From contig CM075351.1 in assembly GCA_037693485.1 (NCBI GenBank), positions 158,290,501-158,354,500 of the forward strand: 64,000 bases of DNA, read 5' to 3'. Below are positions 36,473 to 46,513 of the stretch, one piece after another. Every line of letters begins with the position of its first letter. Position 1 is the stretch's first letter. The stretch comes from Kitagawia praeruptora (lineage: Eukaryota; Streptophyta; Magnoliopsida; Apiales; Apiaceae). The position numbers and the translations under genes were made by a program. A model generated the notes under the pieces. That model had not been told where the DNA came from and ran no database searches. It was given only the letters and a program-made list of their open reading frames with translations.

Positions 36473-37465
36473 ATACTACATGAACAACACATAACCAAGG
36501 GTGGTTTGAGATTTCATACCTTCTTGAGCTCCTAGAGACTTTGAACAATCTTTATACAACTTAAAAACACCTTAGATGGCCTCCTACAACACTCACAAAG
36601 CAAGATCTAAAGGAAGAACAAACTTGGTTACTATTCATCCAAACTTTAAAAATTTATAACTTGGAATTGGATGGATGAAATGGAGTGAAATTGCTAGCAT
36701 ACCTTGCTTAAATGATGTAGATGACCTAGGAATTATATTATGATTTATGAGTGATGAGAAGTGGGAGAAAGAAATTTCTTTCTTCCTTGTTCTAGCCTTG
36801 GCCGAGAGTTGTGTTCAAGGGGGGGGGGAGAGAGTTTGATTTTTCTTTTGTGTTTGTGTTGGTTGAGTGTTTGATTGGGTGATACATATAATTGTATGTA
36901 CAAGCATGGTACACCTAGGTATGGCTATAGGTATGGCTCTTGTACTACATGTCTCCTCCTTTTTCAAAAAGCAAGTAACCAACTACTATTCATCTTCCAA
37001 TGGCTAACTAGTTGGCTTGGTTTCTAACTACTTGGTTGCATGGGCTTGCATGCAATACTACTCCTTGTAATATTATTCTCCCACCAATGCTTATTATTTA
37101 ATCCTTAATTCGTATCGTATCTTAATTAATCTCTCGTAATAATATTTTGTCGCGTAGAGATTTCCCCTATAATTCCTTAAGTACTAATTGTGTAAATTCC
37201 TCTAATATCCATAATTCCTTGTCATGATCCTTAGTAAATCTTGTAACACTCTAATCATTCTCAAATCCCAAGTTTTATAAATCTCACTAACAATAAGACT
37301 CCTGCCTTCACAATCTCCCTTTTTATCTTACATAGGGAATACAACAACACAGTTTCTCAGACAATCAATTCTATTAATCACAGGGATGACCAGAAAGGTT
37401 CCATATTGACATTGCCACAAGATATTAAATAAAATAAAATATTACCAAAAATTAGGGTTCTTACA
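36473..37465 (-). repeat. Tekay 3' LTR, part next to pol
   Basis: This is the start of the 3' LTR on the minus strand: TGTAAGAACCCTAATTTTTGG reads from 37465 leftward. It contains a G-run (about 36821-36829) and no gene. The polypurine tract is directly to the right. Confidence 0.85.
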
Positions 37466-37500
37466 GCCTCCCCTCCTTAAAAGGATTCCGTCCCGGAATC
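37466..37500 (-). other. Tekay polypurine tract and upstream inverted repeat
   Basis: On the minus strand, GATTCCGGGACGGAATC (37500-37484) forms a perfect 7-bp inverted repeat around GGA. CCTTTTAAGG and a purine run (AGGAGGGGAGG) that primes plus-strand synthesis follow. The gag-pol stop codon TGA (37501-37499) overlaps the first base of the repeat, so the repeat is essentially non-coding. Confidence 0.8.
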
Positions 37501-40500
37501 AGGTTGAAAACAGCTGGGGGTGCTTTTCACGCATTGCGCTTTCTAGTTCCCATGTTGATTCTTCGACATTCTGGTTCCTCCACAAGACTCTCACTAGTTT
37601 GACAACCTTGTTCCTCAGCACCTGTTCTTTCCTATCCATAATTTCTACGGGTTGTTCCACATATGTTAAGTCTGGTTGCAGATCCACTTGATCATGTTCT
37701 ATCACATGTCGGAAGTCGGTATGGTAGGGTCGTAGCATGGACACATGGAACACATTATGTACTTGCTGTAAGCTCGAAGGTAAAGCCAATTCATAGGCTA
37801 ACTTTCCAACTCGTTTCAAGATCTCAAAAGGTCCAATAAATCTCGGGCTTAGTTTCCCCTTCTTACCAAATCTCATCAATCCCTTCCACGGTGATACTTT
37901 TAACATCACAAACTCTCCTACCTCATATTCCTTATCCTTGCGGGACTGGTCCGCATACTTCTTCTGTCTGTCTTGGGCCGCTACCAGCCGTCCTCTTATG
38001 AGTTCAATAGTTTCTCTTGTCTGTTGGACCAGTTCAGGCCCTAATATCTTCCGTTCTCCTACCTCTTCCCAACACAAAGGAGACCGACATCTTCGTCCGT
38101 ACAAAGCTTCATATGGGGGCATGCCTATACTCGCATGGTAACTGTTGTTGTAGGAAAATTCGATCAACGGCAAGTGGTCGTCCCAACTTCCCTTGAAATC
38201 GATGGCACATACTCTCAACATGTCCTCGATGGTCTGGATGGTTCTCTCGCTCTGTCCGTCTGTTTGGGGATGGTATGCAGTACTCATGTTTAACTTAGTC
38301 CCCACACAATCCTGAAAACTCCTCCAGAACCTGGAGTTGAATCTTGGGTCTCTATCTGATACAATGCTCACAGGAACCCCATGCCTAACCACAATCTCCT
38401 TTAAGTAAATATCCACTAGCTTGTCGACAATGTATCTCTTGTTGATTGGAAGAAAATGTGCTGACTTGGTCAATCTATCAATAATTACCCAAATGGCGTC
38501 ATGATTAGTCTTGGTCCTTGGTAATCCGACCACAAAGTCCATCGCGATCTGTTCCCACTTCCACTCGGGTATCTCTAAGGGTTGCAACAATCCACTGGGC
38601 CTCTGGTGTTCGGCCTTCACTCTCTGACATGTCAAGCATTTACTTACCCACTCTGCTATGTCCTTCTTCATATTTGGCCACCAATAATATTCTTTCAAAT
38701 CCCTATACATCTTGGTGCCTCCAGGGTGAATCGAATACCTTGAACTATGAGCCTCTTGCAAAATCTCATCTTTCAATTCTTGAACGTTCGGGATCCATAT
38801 CCTAGATGCGTACCTCATAACTCCATTCCCGTCCTTCTCACGCCTAATTTCTTCGCCAGTCAAAATTTTCTCCATCGAATTCTTTTCTTCTTCTATCTTC
38901 TTTTCCTGGCATAACTTAATCTTTTCCAGTAGCGGTGGTTGGACTTTTATTTCCATTAGACTCTCTTGGCCAATTCCTGGCAACCTCACCTCAATCTCCA
39001 GCCTCTCGAGGTCCTTGATCACTTCGTCCACTGACATTATCATCTTAATCTTCTCCTTTCGGCTAAGTGCATCGGCCACTACGTTGGCCTTCCCTGGGTG
39101 GTAATGAATCTCACAATCGTAATCCTTGATTAGCTCTAACCATCTCCTCTGCCTCATGTTTAACTCTTTCTGAGTGAATATGTACTTTAAGCTCTTGTGA
39201 TCCGTGTAGATTTCACACTTTTCTCCGTAAAGATAATGTCTCCAGATCTTCAAAGCAAAGACTATTGCTGTTAATTCCAAATCATTGGTGGGGTATCTTA
39301 TCTCATACTCCTTAAGTTGTCTGGACGCATACGCAATCACCTTACCGTGCTGCATAAGCACACACCCTAAACCTTTATGGGATGCATCGCTATAAATCAC
39401 AAAATCTCCCTTACCATCCGGTAGGGCTAGTACTGGTGCTGTCACCAACCTCTTTTTCAACTCTTGAAAGCTCTCTTCGCATTTTTCAGTCCACACAAAC
39501 TTCTCGGTCTTGCGGGTTAGCCGGGTCAAAGGGGCTGCTATCTTGGCAAAGTCTTGGACAAATCTTCTATAGTAGCCGGCCAATCCTATGAAACTTCTCA
39601 CCTCTGTCGGAGTGGTTGGTCTCTCCCAATTTGATACAGCCTCTATTTTGGCTGGGTCCACTAGGATGCCTTGTTCGCTAATCACATGCCCCAAAAACAG
39701 AACTTTCTTCAACCAAAATTCACACTTCGAGAACTTAGCGTACAACTTTTCTCCTCTTAATGCTCCCAATACAATCCTCAAGTGCTCTGCATGTTCCTCT
39801 TTCGTCTTGGAATAAATCAAGATGTCATCGATGAAGACTATAACACACTTGTCTAGATACTTCTTGAAGACTCGATTCATTAAGTCCATGAAAGCTGCGG
39901 GTGCATTTGTTAACCCAAACGACATTACTAAAAACTCATAGTGTCCGTACCGGGTGCGAAAGGCCGTCTTTGGTATATCTTCTGGCTTAATCCTTAACTG
40001 GTGGTACCCGGTTCTCAAATCGATCTTGGAAAAATAAACCGCGTCCTTTAGTTGGTCAAACAGGTCATCTATTCTGGGCAAAGGATACTTATTCTTGATG
40101 GTCACCTTATTCAACTCCCTGTAGTCTATGCATAATCTCATACTGCCATCCTTCTTTTTCACGAATAGCACCGGGGCTCCCCACGGTGACACACTAGGTC
40201 TTATCATTCCTTTATCCAACAGCTCTTGCAATTGGGTGGCCAACTCTTTCATCTCCACTGGGGCTAGCCGATATGGGGCTTTCGAAATTGGGGCCATACC
40301 CGGAACTAAGTCTATAGCAAACTCGATGTCTCTATCAGGTGGTAGTCCTGGAAGATCATCCGAAAATACGTCCGCGAACTCATTAACGACTTGGATTTCC
40401 TGTAGGTTTGGCGCCTCCTTCTTGGTATCCTTGACATAGGCTAAATAGGCCTCGCATCCTTTACGTAACAGCCTTTTTGCTTGAATCATAGTCAGAAACT

Positions 40501-42187
40501 TTTGGGTTTGTTGTTTCCCACTAAACATTACTTCCTCATCCCCTGGCAGTCTTAAACTCACTTTCTTCTTCACACAATCAATCTGAGCTCCGTGGGTTGT
40601 CAACCAATCCATACCTATTATTACGTCAAACTCTCCTAATTTAAAAGGTATTAAATCTACCCGAAAGTGTCGCCCCTCTATTTCTAGGTCACAACCTGGA
40701 CATACTTGGTTAACAGGAATAATTTCATGGTTTGCTATCTCTACTTGCAGTCTGTCTCTCAGTGGTTCAGTCTTAAGACCTAAATGACTTACAAAACCTA
40801 GAGATATGAAAGACTTGGTAGCTCCCGAATCAAATAAAACATTCGCATTAACTGAGTTGAGTAATAGGGTACCTGCGATCACATCCGTGTTCCTCACGGC
40901 ATCTTGCACAGTCATGTTAAAAGTTCTTGCAGTCGGGGCCCTGTTAGAAGCAGTTCCACTCACTCTTGATGCAGCTGGCCCAGAGGACATGCATTCCCTC
41001 ATTCGGTGCCCTGGTTTCCCACACTTAAAGCAATTACCTCCGGCACTGGTGTTGTTACTAGTTCCTCGACAGGTGTTAGCATAATGTCCTGTCAGCCCAC
41101 ACTTGAAGCACTTCACATCTTGCAAATTACACACGCCCGCATGTTTCCTTCCACATTTATTGCATTCCGGGAGTGGGGCTCGGGGTGGGGTAGAGTACGA
41201 TGATCCCTGGGGTCGGCCGCCCTGGCCCACACTCCAACTTTCGGCTCTCTTGGTTCCAAAGTTTCCGCTGGGTTGGGACATTGTTCCTCGCTTAAATTTG
41301 CTCGGAAAGCTACCTCCCGCAGAGTTCCCCTTTCGACTATCAAACTTCCTCTTCTTTCCTTCCCTCTCCTTCTGCATCTGTTCACTTCCAGCCTCAACAA
41401 TCGATGCTTTCTGTACCAGGGTGGCATAGTCTGTCAGCTCAAGAACCGCCACACGATTCTGAATCCATTGCTTTAGCCCCAATTGAAACCTTCGGGCCCT
41501 CTTCACCTCAGAGTTCACATATTCCGGCACAAACCTTGACAGCTCAGTAAATCTTGCCTCATACTCGGCCACCGTCATGTTGCCCTGCTTCAGTTCCAAA
41601 AATTTCAGCTCCATTTGTGTTTCCATGAACCTAGGGAAATACTTTTCCAAGAACAACTCGCTAAACCTCTCCCAGGTCACTACACCTCTTCCCTCCAAAT
41701 TCTTTTTAGCTTCCCACCAGTAGTTTGCCTCACCCTTCAGCAGATAGGTGGCGAAAACAGTTTTCTGCTCTTCAGCAACTCCTAGAATCTCAAAAGATTT
41801 TTCCATTTCTTTCAGCCAGGCTCTTGCCTCGACTGGGTCCGCAGTTCCCTTAAACTCTGGGGGTTTCAGGGATTTGAAATTCCGAAAGTCATTGGCATTC
41901 GCATTGTTGAGTGGTGGCTGAACCGGGGGACGGTCCAAGTTTTGCCTGAGTAGGTCCATGAATCGCTCCATAGGGTCTCTCCTTGGGTTTTCCACCTCTA
42001 GGGTATCATCTTCAGCTTCCTCTTCATCATACTCAGAGTTATCAAACAAGTTATAGTCACTACCTTCATCCTCGCTCAGGTTCTGATCCTCTCTCTCTCG
42101 GTTTTGGTGGCCTTCCGGCCCATGGTGGCTACCCTGGCCTTCAGAGTTGGCCGGGTGAGCTCGAGTGTTCATTCTTCTGGGTGGCAT
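37499..42187 (-). CDS. Tekay gag-pol polyprotein, intact
   Basis: One uninterrupted frame of 1562 codons. Gag: acidic N-terminus, retrotransposon Gag helices about residues 100-260, then three Cys-rich sites at about 342-353, 360-373 (CFKCGLTGHYANTC) and 386-399 (CFKCGKPGHRMREC). Protease: LFDSGATKSFIS near 451. RT: about 600-830 with FIDDILIYSK at 785-794. RNase H: YSDASHKGLG near 932, ending HYHPGKANVVADALSR near 1028-1043. Integrase: HHCC (CLTCQ at 1186) and DDE with Asp in MDFV (about 1217), Asp in VSDRD (about 1278) and Glu in QSERT (about 1314), then a GPF/Y module near 1450. The C-terminus (about 1508-1560, VLRNKVVKLVRVLWRNQ ... STWELE) is the chromodomain-like region of chromoviruses, thought to steer integration to heterochromatin. 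All catalytic residues are present. The start ATG gives MPPRRMNTR, usual for the clade. Confidence 0.95.
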   Translation of the reverse strand: MPPRRMNTRAHPANSEGQGSHHGPEGHQNREREDQNLSEDEGSDYNLFDNSEYDEEEAEDDTLEVENPRRDPMERFMDLLRQNLDRPPVQPPLNNANANDFRNFKSLKPPEFKGTADPVEARAWLKEMEKSFEILGVAEEQKTVFATYLLKGEANYWWEAKKNLEGRGVVTWERFSELFLEKYFPRFMETQMELKFLELKQGNMTVAEYEARFTELSRFVPEYVNSEVKRARRFQLGLKQWIQNRVAVLELTDYATLVQKASIVEAGSEQMQKEREGKKRKFDSRKGNSAGGSFPSKFKRGTMSQPSGNFGTKRAESWSVGQGGRPQGSSYSTPPRAPLPECNKCGRKHAGVCNLQDVKCFKCGLTGHYANTCRGTSNNTSAGGNCFKCGKPGHRMRECMSSGPAASRVSGTASNRAPTARTFNMTVQDAVRNTDVIAGTLLLNSVNANVLFDSGATKSFISLGFVSHLGLKTEPLRDRLQVEIANHEIIPVNQVCPGCDLEIEGRHFRVDLIPFKLGEFDVIIGMDWLTTHGAQIDCVKKKVSLRLPGDEEVMFSGKQQTQKFLTMIQAKRLLRKGCEAYLAYVKDTKKEAPNLQEIQVVNEFADVFSDDLPGLPPDRDIEFAIDLVPGMAPISKAPYRLAPVEMKELATQLQELLDKGMIRPSVSPWGAPVLFVKKKDGSMRLCIDYRELNKVTIKNKYPLPRIDDLFDQLKDAVYFSKIDLRTGYHQLRIKPEDIPKTAFRTRYGHYEFLVMSFGLTNAPAAFMDLMNRVFKKYLDKCVIVFIDDILIYSKTKEEHAEHLRIVLGALRGEKLYAKFSKCEFWLKKVLFLGHVISEQGILVDPAKIEAVSNWERPTTPTEVRSFIGLAGYYRRFVQDFAKIAAPLTRLTRKTEKFVWTEKCEESFQELKKRLVTAPVLALPDGKGDFVIYSDASHKGLGCVLMQHGKVIAYASRQLKEYEIRYPTNDLELTAIVFALKIWRHYLYGEKCEIYTDHKSLKYIFTQKELNMRQRRWLELIKDYDCEIHYHPGKANVVADALSRKEKIKMIMSVDEVIKDLERLEIEVRLPGIGQESLMEIKVQPPLLEKIKLCQEKKIEEEKNSMEKILTGEEIRREKDGNGVMRYASRIWIPNVQELKDEILQEAHSSRYSIHPGGTKMYRDLKEYYWWPNMKKDIAEWVSKCLTCQRVKAEHQRPSGLLQPLEIPEWKWEQIAMDFVVGLPRTKTNHDAIWVIIDRLTKSAHFLPINKRYIVDKLVDIYLKEIVVRHGVPVSIVSDRDPRFNSRFWRSFQDCVGTKLNMSTAYHPQTDGQSERTIQTIEDMLRVCAIDFKGSWDDHLPLIEFSYNNSYHASIGMPPYEALYGRRCRSPLCWEEVGERKILGPELVQQTRETIELIRGRLVAAQDRQKKYADQSRKDKEYEVGEFVMLKVSPWKGLMRFGKKGKLSPRFIGPFEILKRVGKLAYELALPSSLQQVHNVFHVSMLRPYHTDFRHVIEHDQVDLQPDLTYVEQPVEIMDRKEQVLRNKVVKLVRVLWRNQNVEESTWELESAMREKHPQLFST

Positions 42188-42953
42188 GATTCTGATAATA
42201 AGACAAAAATGGGTTAGGGTTTGCAGATTATTTGACCGTATTTAGAGAAGTCAGGAACGTATTGTTCCTCTTTATACAGGGTTAAAATTTCGAAACTCGT
42301 AGTGCCCTTATGATGGCGATAAACTGTAAAACCTTTTTAGGGGAAGTCGTTACGTGGTTCGAAAACATTGGTAGGAATTTCCAAAATTTCAAAACTTCGT
42401 AATCTGTAGAAATATTTTTAGAGTTTTAAATAAACTAAAACCGTTTTTTTTTTTTTTTTTTTGAAAGATTTATTTTAGAAAAATTGTAGGAACATTTTGG
42501 AAAATGTAGAGAATAATTTGAAATCGCATATTGTAAATTTGAAATAGCGTGGTTGTATTTGGGGCTTGTAGCAGTTGTATAATCACAGTTGTATATCAAA
42601 ACAGTAGAGCATGGCATCGGAAAGTAAAGCAGTTGAGACAATATCAAGGAAACTGAAACTAAATAAGTACGGTACAAGGGTGGTCACAAAGTTCGGATGT
42701 TAGAGCCAAATACATAGTTCCGATGTCAAAGTCTAGCAAAAGTGGAACAAATACAAGTACATAATCCGAATAGTCAGGGCTACACAAAAGTAGGGCTACA
42801 TCCGTACATCCTATCCGTAGTCACATCTAAATATATGTAGGTCAGTCTACTCATCCACTGGTCAGAAAGGACGCCACTGCACAAGTCAACTATCCCGCAA
42901 AATTGACACACTAATGTCACCTGAACCTAGGGGACTGAGCTATCAATAACACA
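42188..42953 (-). other. Tekay leader next to gag
   Basis: About 770 bases between the leader ORF and gag. There is a long T run on the + strand at about 42445-42462 and no convincing gene. Short frames such as the one at 42435-42677 are AT-rich and unsupported. Confidence 0.6.
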
Positions 42954-43249
42954 TCACGGGGCCGCACCGCGACGGAGCAAGGTCCTCACTCGGGCAAATG
43001 CACGACGCACAACACGTCTAACATCCCTAGCCTGGATCACTCCGCCCCCGCGGATCCCTAATCCGAGAACCCTCTCGCGACTCCTCCTCTCAATCCTGTG
43101 GAGTCGAGCTCTAGTCCTCCTAGCAACAGTAGTCCTCATCTCAGCCTGGATCCTCAAGCGCGCCTCGCGCTCCTCCACTATCACCCTCCTCGCCTCGGTA
43201 AGTCGGGCCTCGGCAGAAAGTAAGTCTCGGGTCATGAACTGCACGACAT
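42954..43249 (-). pseudogene. Extra leader ORF of Tekay, 3' part
   Basis: An open minus-strand frame upstream of gag ends at 42954. Its C-terminal half is strikingly Arg-rich (RRTRARLHRIERRSRERVL) after a helical Glu/Arg segment. CACTA2 is inserted at 43249/43250. Removing it and one TSD copy keeps the frame open into 63916-64000, so the ORF is longer than 120 codons and reaches the window edge. I know no function; it could be a small RNA- or DNA-binding protein, or an N-terminal product specific to this subfamily. Confidence 0.6.
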
Positions 43250-44170
43250 CACTACGCCATAGATGGCCTATTGCAACCTTTTGGCATGGGTGTTACCACT
43301 ATGGGTGTTACCATAGGTATGAAATTTTTGAGCTATCGCAACCTTGTGATTGTGGTGTTACCAAAGGCTCAAAAGTATGTTACTATAGTTATAAAAGGTG
43401 TTAACAGTGGGTAACACCATGTGATGTGTTACCATAGAGTATTCATAAACAAAATTTTTATGTTATTTAAAATTAATGATTTAATAATTATTTAACTTTA
43501 GAAAATAATTAATTTTAACAAAATCGTTGAAATAATCATTTTAAAACGTAATAGTCCATCAAATAAATCGATTATTATTATTTTTTTAAAATTAAAATAT
43601 TTTCAACACAATTCAAAATTAATAGGTTTTAAAATAAAGTAACATAGAAAAACTAATAAATTTTGATTAAAATTATTAAGAATTTATTATAAAAATAATG
43701 ACTTGCAATAATTATAGATTATCACAACTTAACTAAAATAATTAATCTTTTATTATAACTTAACATCAACAAATTAAAAGGAATTGTAATATTAAGATTT
43801 AAAAGGAAAATAAAAGGCACATTTTGCAAGGTGAAAATGTTAGGAGCGGGACAATTTCCCCCCAAACCAAAAATTAACTCAGCATTTTTTCCCTCTTCTC
43901 ACGCAACTCTCTCCGCCTTATTTCGCCTTATTTCCCCCATTTCACAAACATACACTCATCTGTACAAATCCCTAATTTTCTGATTACAAATCCACACCCC
44001 CACAAATCCCTCTTCACGACCCCAACTCCCTCTCTATCACCTGTTGTTCAAACCCAGATCACGTCTTCAATTTCGCAATTGGCCCCGCCACACTCCCCGA
44101 AATCCAGCTGCGATTTTAAATTATATAATTTTTAATTACTCTGCATAAATTGAATTTGATTGAAGAAGAA
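43250..44170. other. CACTA2 left subterminal region and captured 5' flank
   Basis: From 43250 to about 43450 lie subterminal repeats with many gtgttaccat-like words in both orientations. An AT-rich filler follows. From about 43850 the sequence turns C-rich with tttcgcctta, cccaaccc and ctctccgcc runs, like a plant 5' UTR ahead of the ATG at 44171. Confidence 0.7.
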
Positions 44171-44285
44171 ATGCAGAGTAGGGGATTGAGTAACCGCCTC
44201 TCCGGTATGGTTTTCCGATCCCGTATCTCTACTCTCTTGCTCTCTATGTTCGCCACCTTCGCTTCTTTATATGTTGCTGGCCGGT

Positions 44286-44327
<42 letters not shown>

Positions 44328-45050
44328 CCCTTTATATTTGTGTATATTTATTCACTGAACACAAAATGTTTAAATTCGCACACAGTCACGCACTAGGGTT
44401 TTGTGTAAGTTTCATTTTGTTTCGGTAATTAGGAACTATTAATTGAGTTACGATGTGTAAGTCTAGTGGCGCTATTTGTTGCTTCCTTGCTTTTAAATCT
44501 CAATGTTGTCATTGAAAATGTATATTTGTTATTTTGATACAGAATGGTGGGAATTAAGCGATTAAGTTTGTAGAACGAATCATAGGAAATGGTGTGTTGA
44601 ATTGATACGTTTTTGTTTCAAGTTTGCTATTGCGGTTTGGTGTTAGATATTAGTGTTGTGTCTGTGTTACATATGTTGGCTAGGCACTAACTTCGAACTT
44701 TATCTTCTTTGGCGATATATAGGTTGTGGCAGGATGCGGAAAACAGGGTATACTTGGCCAAAGAGCTCGACAGAATAACTGGTCAGGTATCTGATCTAAA
44801 AGGAAAATAAGTACACTTTAGAATATTCCTACATAATAGTACATGTTTTAAGTACATCTTAGAGAGGGTATGTTATTATCTTTTCCTTCTCTGCATTACT
44901 CACATTTTCATAAACAGTTGTGGAATCATATAATAACAAAGCATTATATTTATTTAAAACTGATTATGATTATAAGAATGTTGATTTGTTACTTTTTGTT
45001 GCAGGGGAAACTGCAATCGGAAAATTGAAATGCACTTTTGAGAAAATTCT
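44171..45050 (+). pseudogene. Captured GT31-like glycosyltransferase N-terminus
   Basis: Exon 1 (44171-44283) starts MQSRGLSNRLSGM and contains a membrane segment (STLLLSMFATFASLYVAG), the signal anchor of a type II Golgi protein. Exon 2 (44723-44786) restores codon 38 and reads RLWQDAENRVYLAKELDR. VAGRLWQDAENR is the stem-region signature of plant beta-1,3-galactosyltransferase-like proteins of family GT31, as I recall it. The borders are good GT/AG sites. A third exon-like start at 45005 loses the frame within a few codons. The catalytic domain is absent. A CT microsatellite occupies the first intron (44295-44326). It is a transduplicated fragment, not a working enzyme. Confidence 0.7.
44295..44326. 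repeat. (CT)n microsatellite
   Basis: A run of about sixteen CT units with no interruption, in the first intron of the captured GT31-like gene. Confidence 0.9.
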
Positions 45051-46505
45051 TTCCTGGTCTCGCAAGGGTTATAGTTTCATGTTATAAATGCCTAAAGCTT
45101 ACTAACTACATTTAATTATTTCATCAAGTGTCACTGTTTAACCTTCCGGGTTCTTAACAATTTAATCTACCAGATAGTATCTACTTACACAATTAGGTTG
45201 GTTTTGTGGCCAACTTTAGAAGGATTGTCTAAAGGAAAAATAAGTTATGATTTCAGTAATCCTCACATATTCTATATCTCCTTGTGGTTATCTTTCTTAA
45301 TGCCGATAAGTGCCTTTGTACATGAGATAATTCTACTTAATGGGGTATTCATACTGTCTTCTTAAACATTTATATTTAACAAGCATTTTAAAGTTACATA
45401 AAAACTGAAGTCCTGTTATTGTAGAATGGTTGCATTCGATTGTTTAAAATTAAAAAAAATCAAAGTCTAATTTTGTTTCAGGGTGACGTGTTTGTGATTT
45501 TCTGTTGGCACCTTCAAAGAACTTAGTCTTCCTGTTATATCTTGCTCATGTCTTTTTTATCTGCAGGCTAATGTCGCGAGATTTGATGGCCTCTGTGACT
45601 GCTTGGTCTGCTCCATAGCTCATATGTCACAGTTGTTTGATGGAGCTTACCTTGCTACTGAGTTTTTGAGATAGGTTACTTGTTCGAAGATGGCAGAGTA
45701 GACCCTCGCAAAAAAATAACCTATAAAAAAAAAATGTTCCCTATGAAATACTCAGTTGCCTATGTATTTGCTACTTACAAATGCCACCTTTCAATTTCGT
45801 AGTTTAGATGTATATGTCTATTTTCTCACCGTTTGTTATTGATCAAGGTTTTGCTTTTAGATTTCCAGAGATATGCAAAACCTTCATGTCTTATCTCAGC
45901 AAAATTTGTATAGATCTGGTCTTACGGACATAAATTCTGCTATGCAGCTTTGTTTGATAGATGAAGATGGTAATTCAATCTTGCAGAGGTTACCTGCAAG
46001 TTCAAGTAAAGAACACCATATGCAATCAGACAATGAGGTTGTCTCTGATGAACCCCATTTTCTTCGAGGGACCTACACTTTAGAAGATTATAGCGATCTG
46101 GATCAGCCCTAAATCAGGTCAATACTTTATCAGGTTTGCTGTACTGATTGATTTTATACTTGTATTCATTTTTCCACTCAACACAATTATTAGATTCACC
46201 TTTCACTGTGTTGCCTCTACTTGTCGCGATCTCTGGAAGATCCTGTTCAGATGCGTCAATCAGTTGCGTGTATAGTAGAATGCAGGGTGTAACTGTTAAG
46301 GAGGCGGTAAATAGACATTACACATATCTTTCTTTTTTGTTTACCTTTCACTCCCAAAAGGTTTTTATGTTATATAATCCATGTATACTAATTCATTCCT
46401 CTGCAGTGCTAACTTTTGGTAAATGTGTGGATACACATTTATCGATACAATTCATTCCTCTGCAGTGTTAACTTTTGGAGGACATGCAAAATTCACAACC
46501 TTAAG
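45051..46505 (+). pseudogene. Captured host sequence, gene not recognised
   Basis: The most gene-like part is 45863-46112, behind an AG acceptor. It reads ISRDMQNLHVLSQQNLYR, then MQLCLIDEDGNSILQRLPA, then an acidic His-containing stretch and a stop. Composition and codon use are like a plant exon. A second piece at about 46219-46310 reads GRSCSDASISCVYSRMQGV. I do not recognise either. They may come from one gene or two; no neighbouring exon joins cleanly. Between them the sequence is AT-rich and intron-like. Confidence 0.45.
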
Positions 46506-46513
46506 CAGGTCTT

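Noticed and set aside
36834..37465. Possible host gene or promoter between CACTA1 and the Tekay polyprotein
   Set aside because: The stretch is continuous LTR sequence ending in the TGTAAG terminus next to the polypurine tract.
38518..42189. Plus-strand open frames within 37500-42190
   Set aside because: All are shadows of the minus-strand gag-pol frame.
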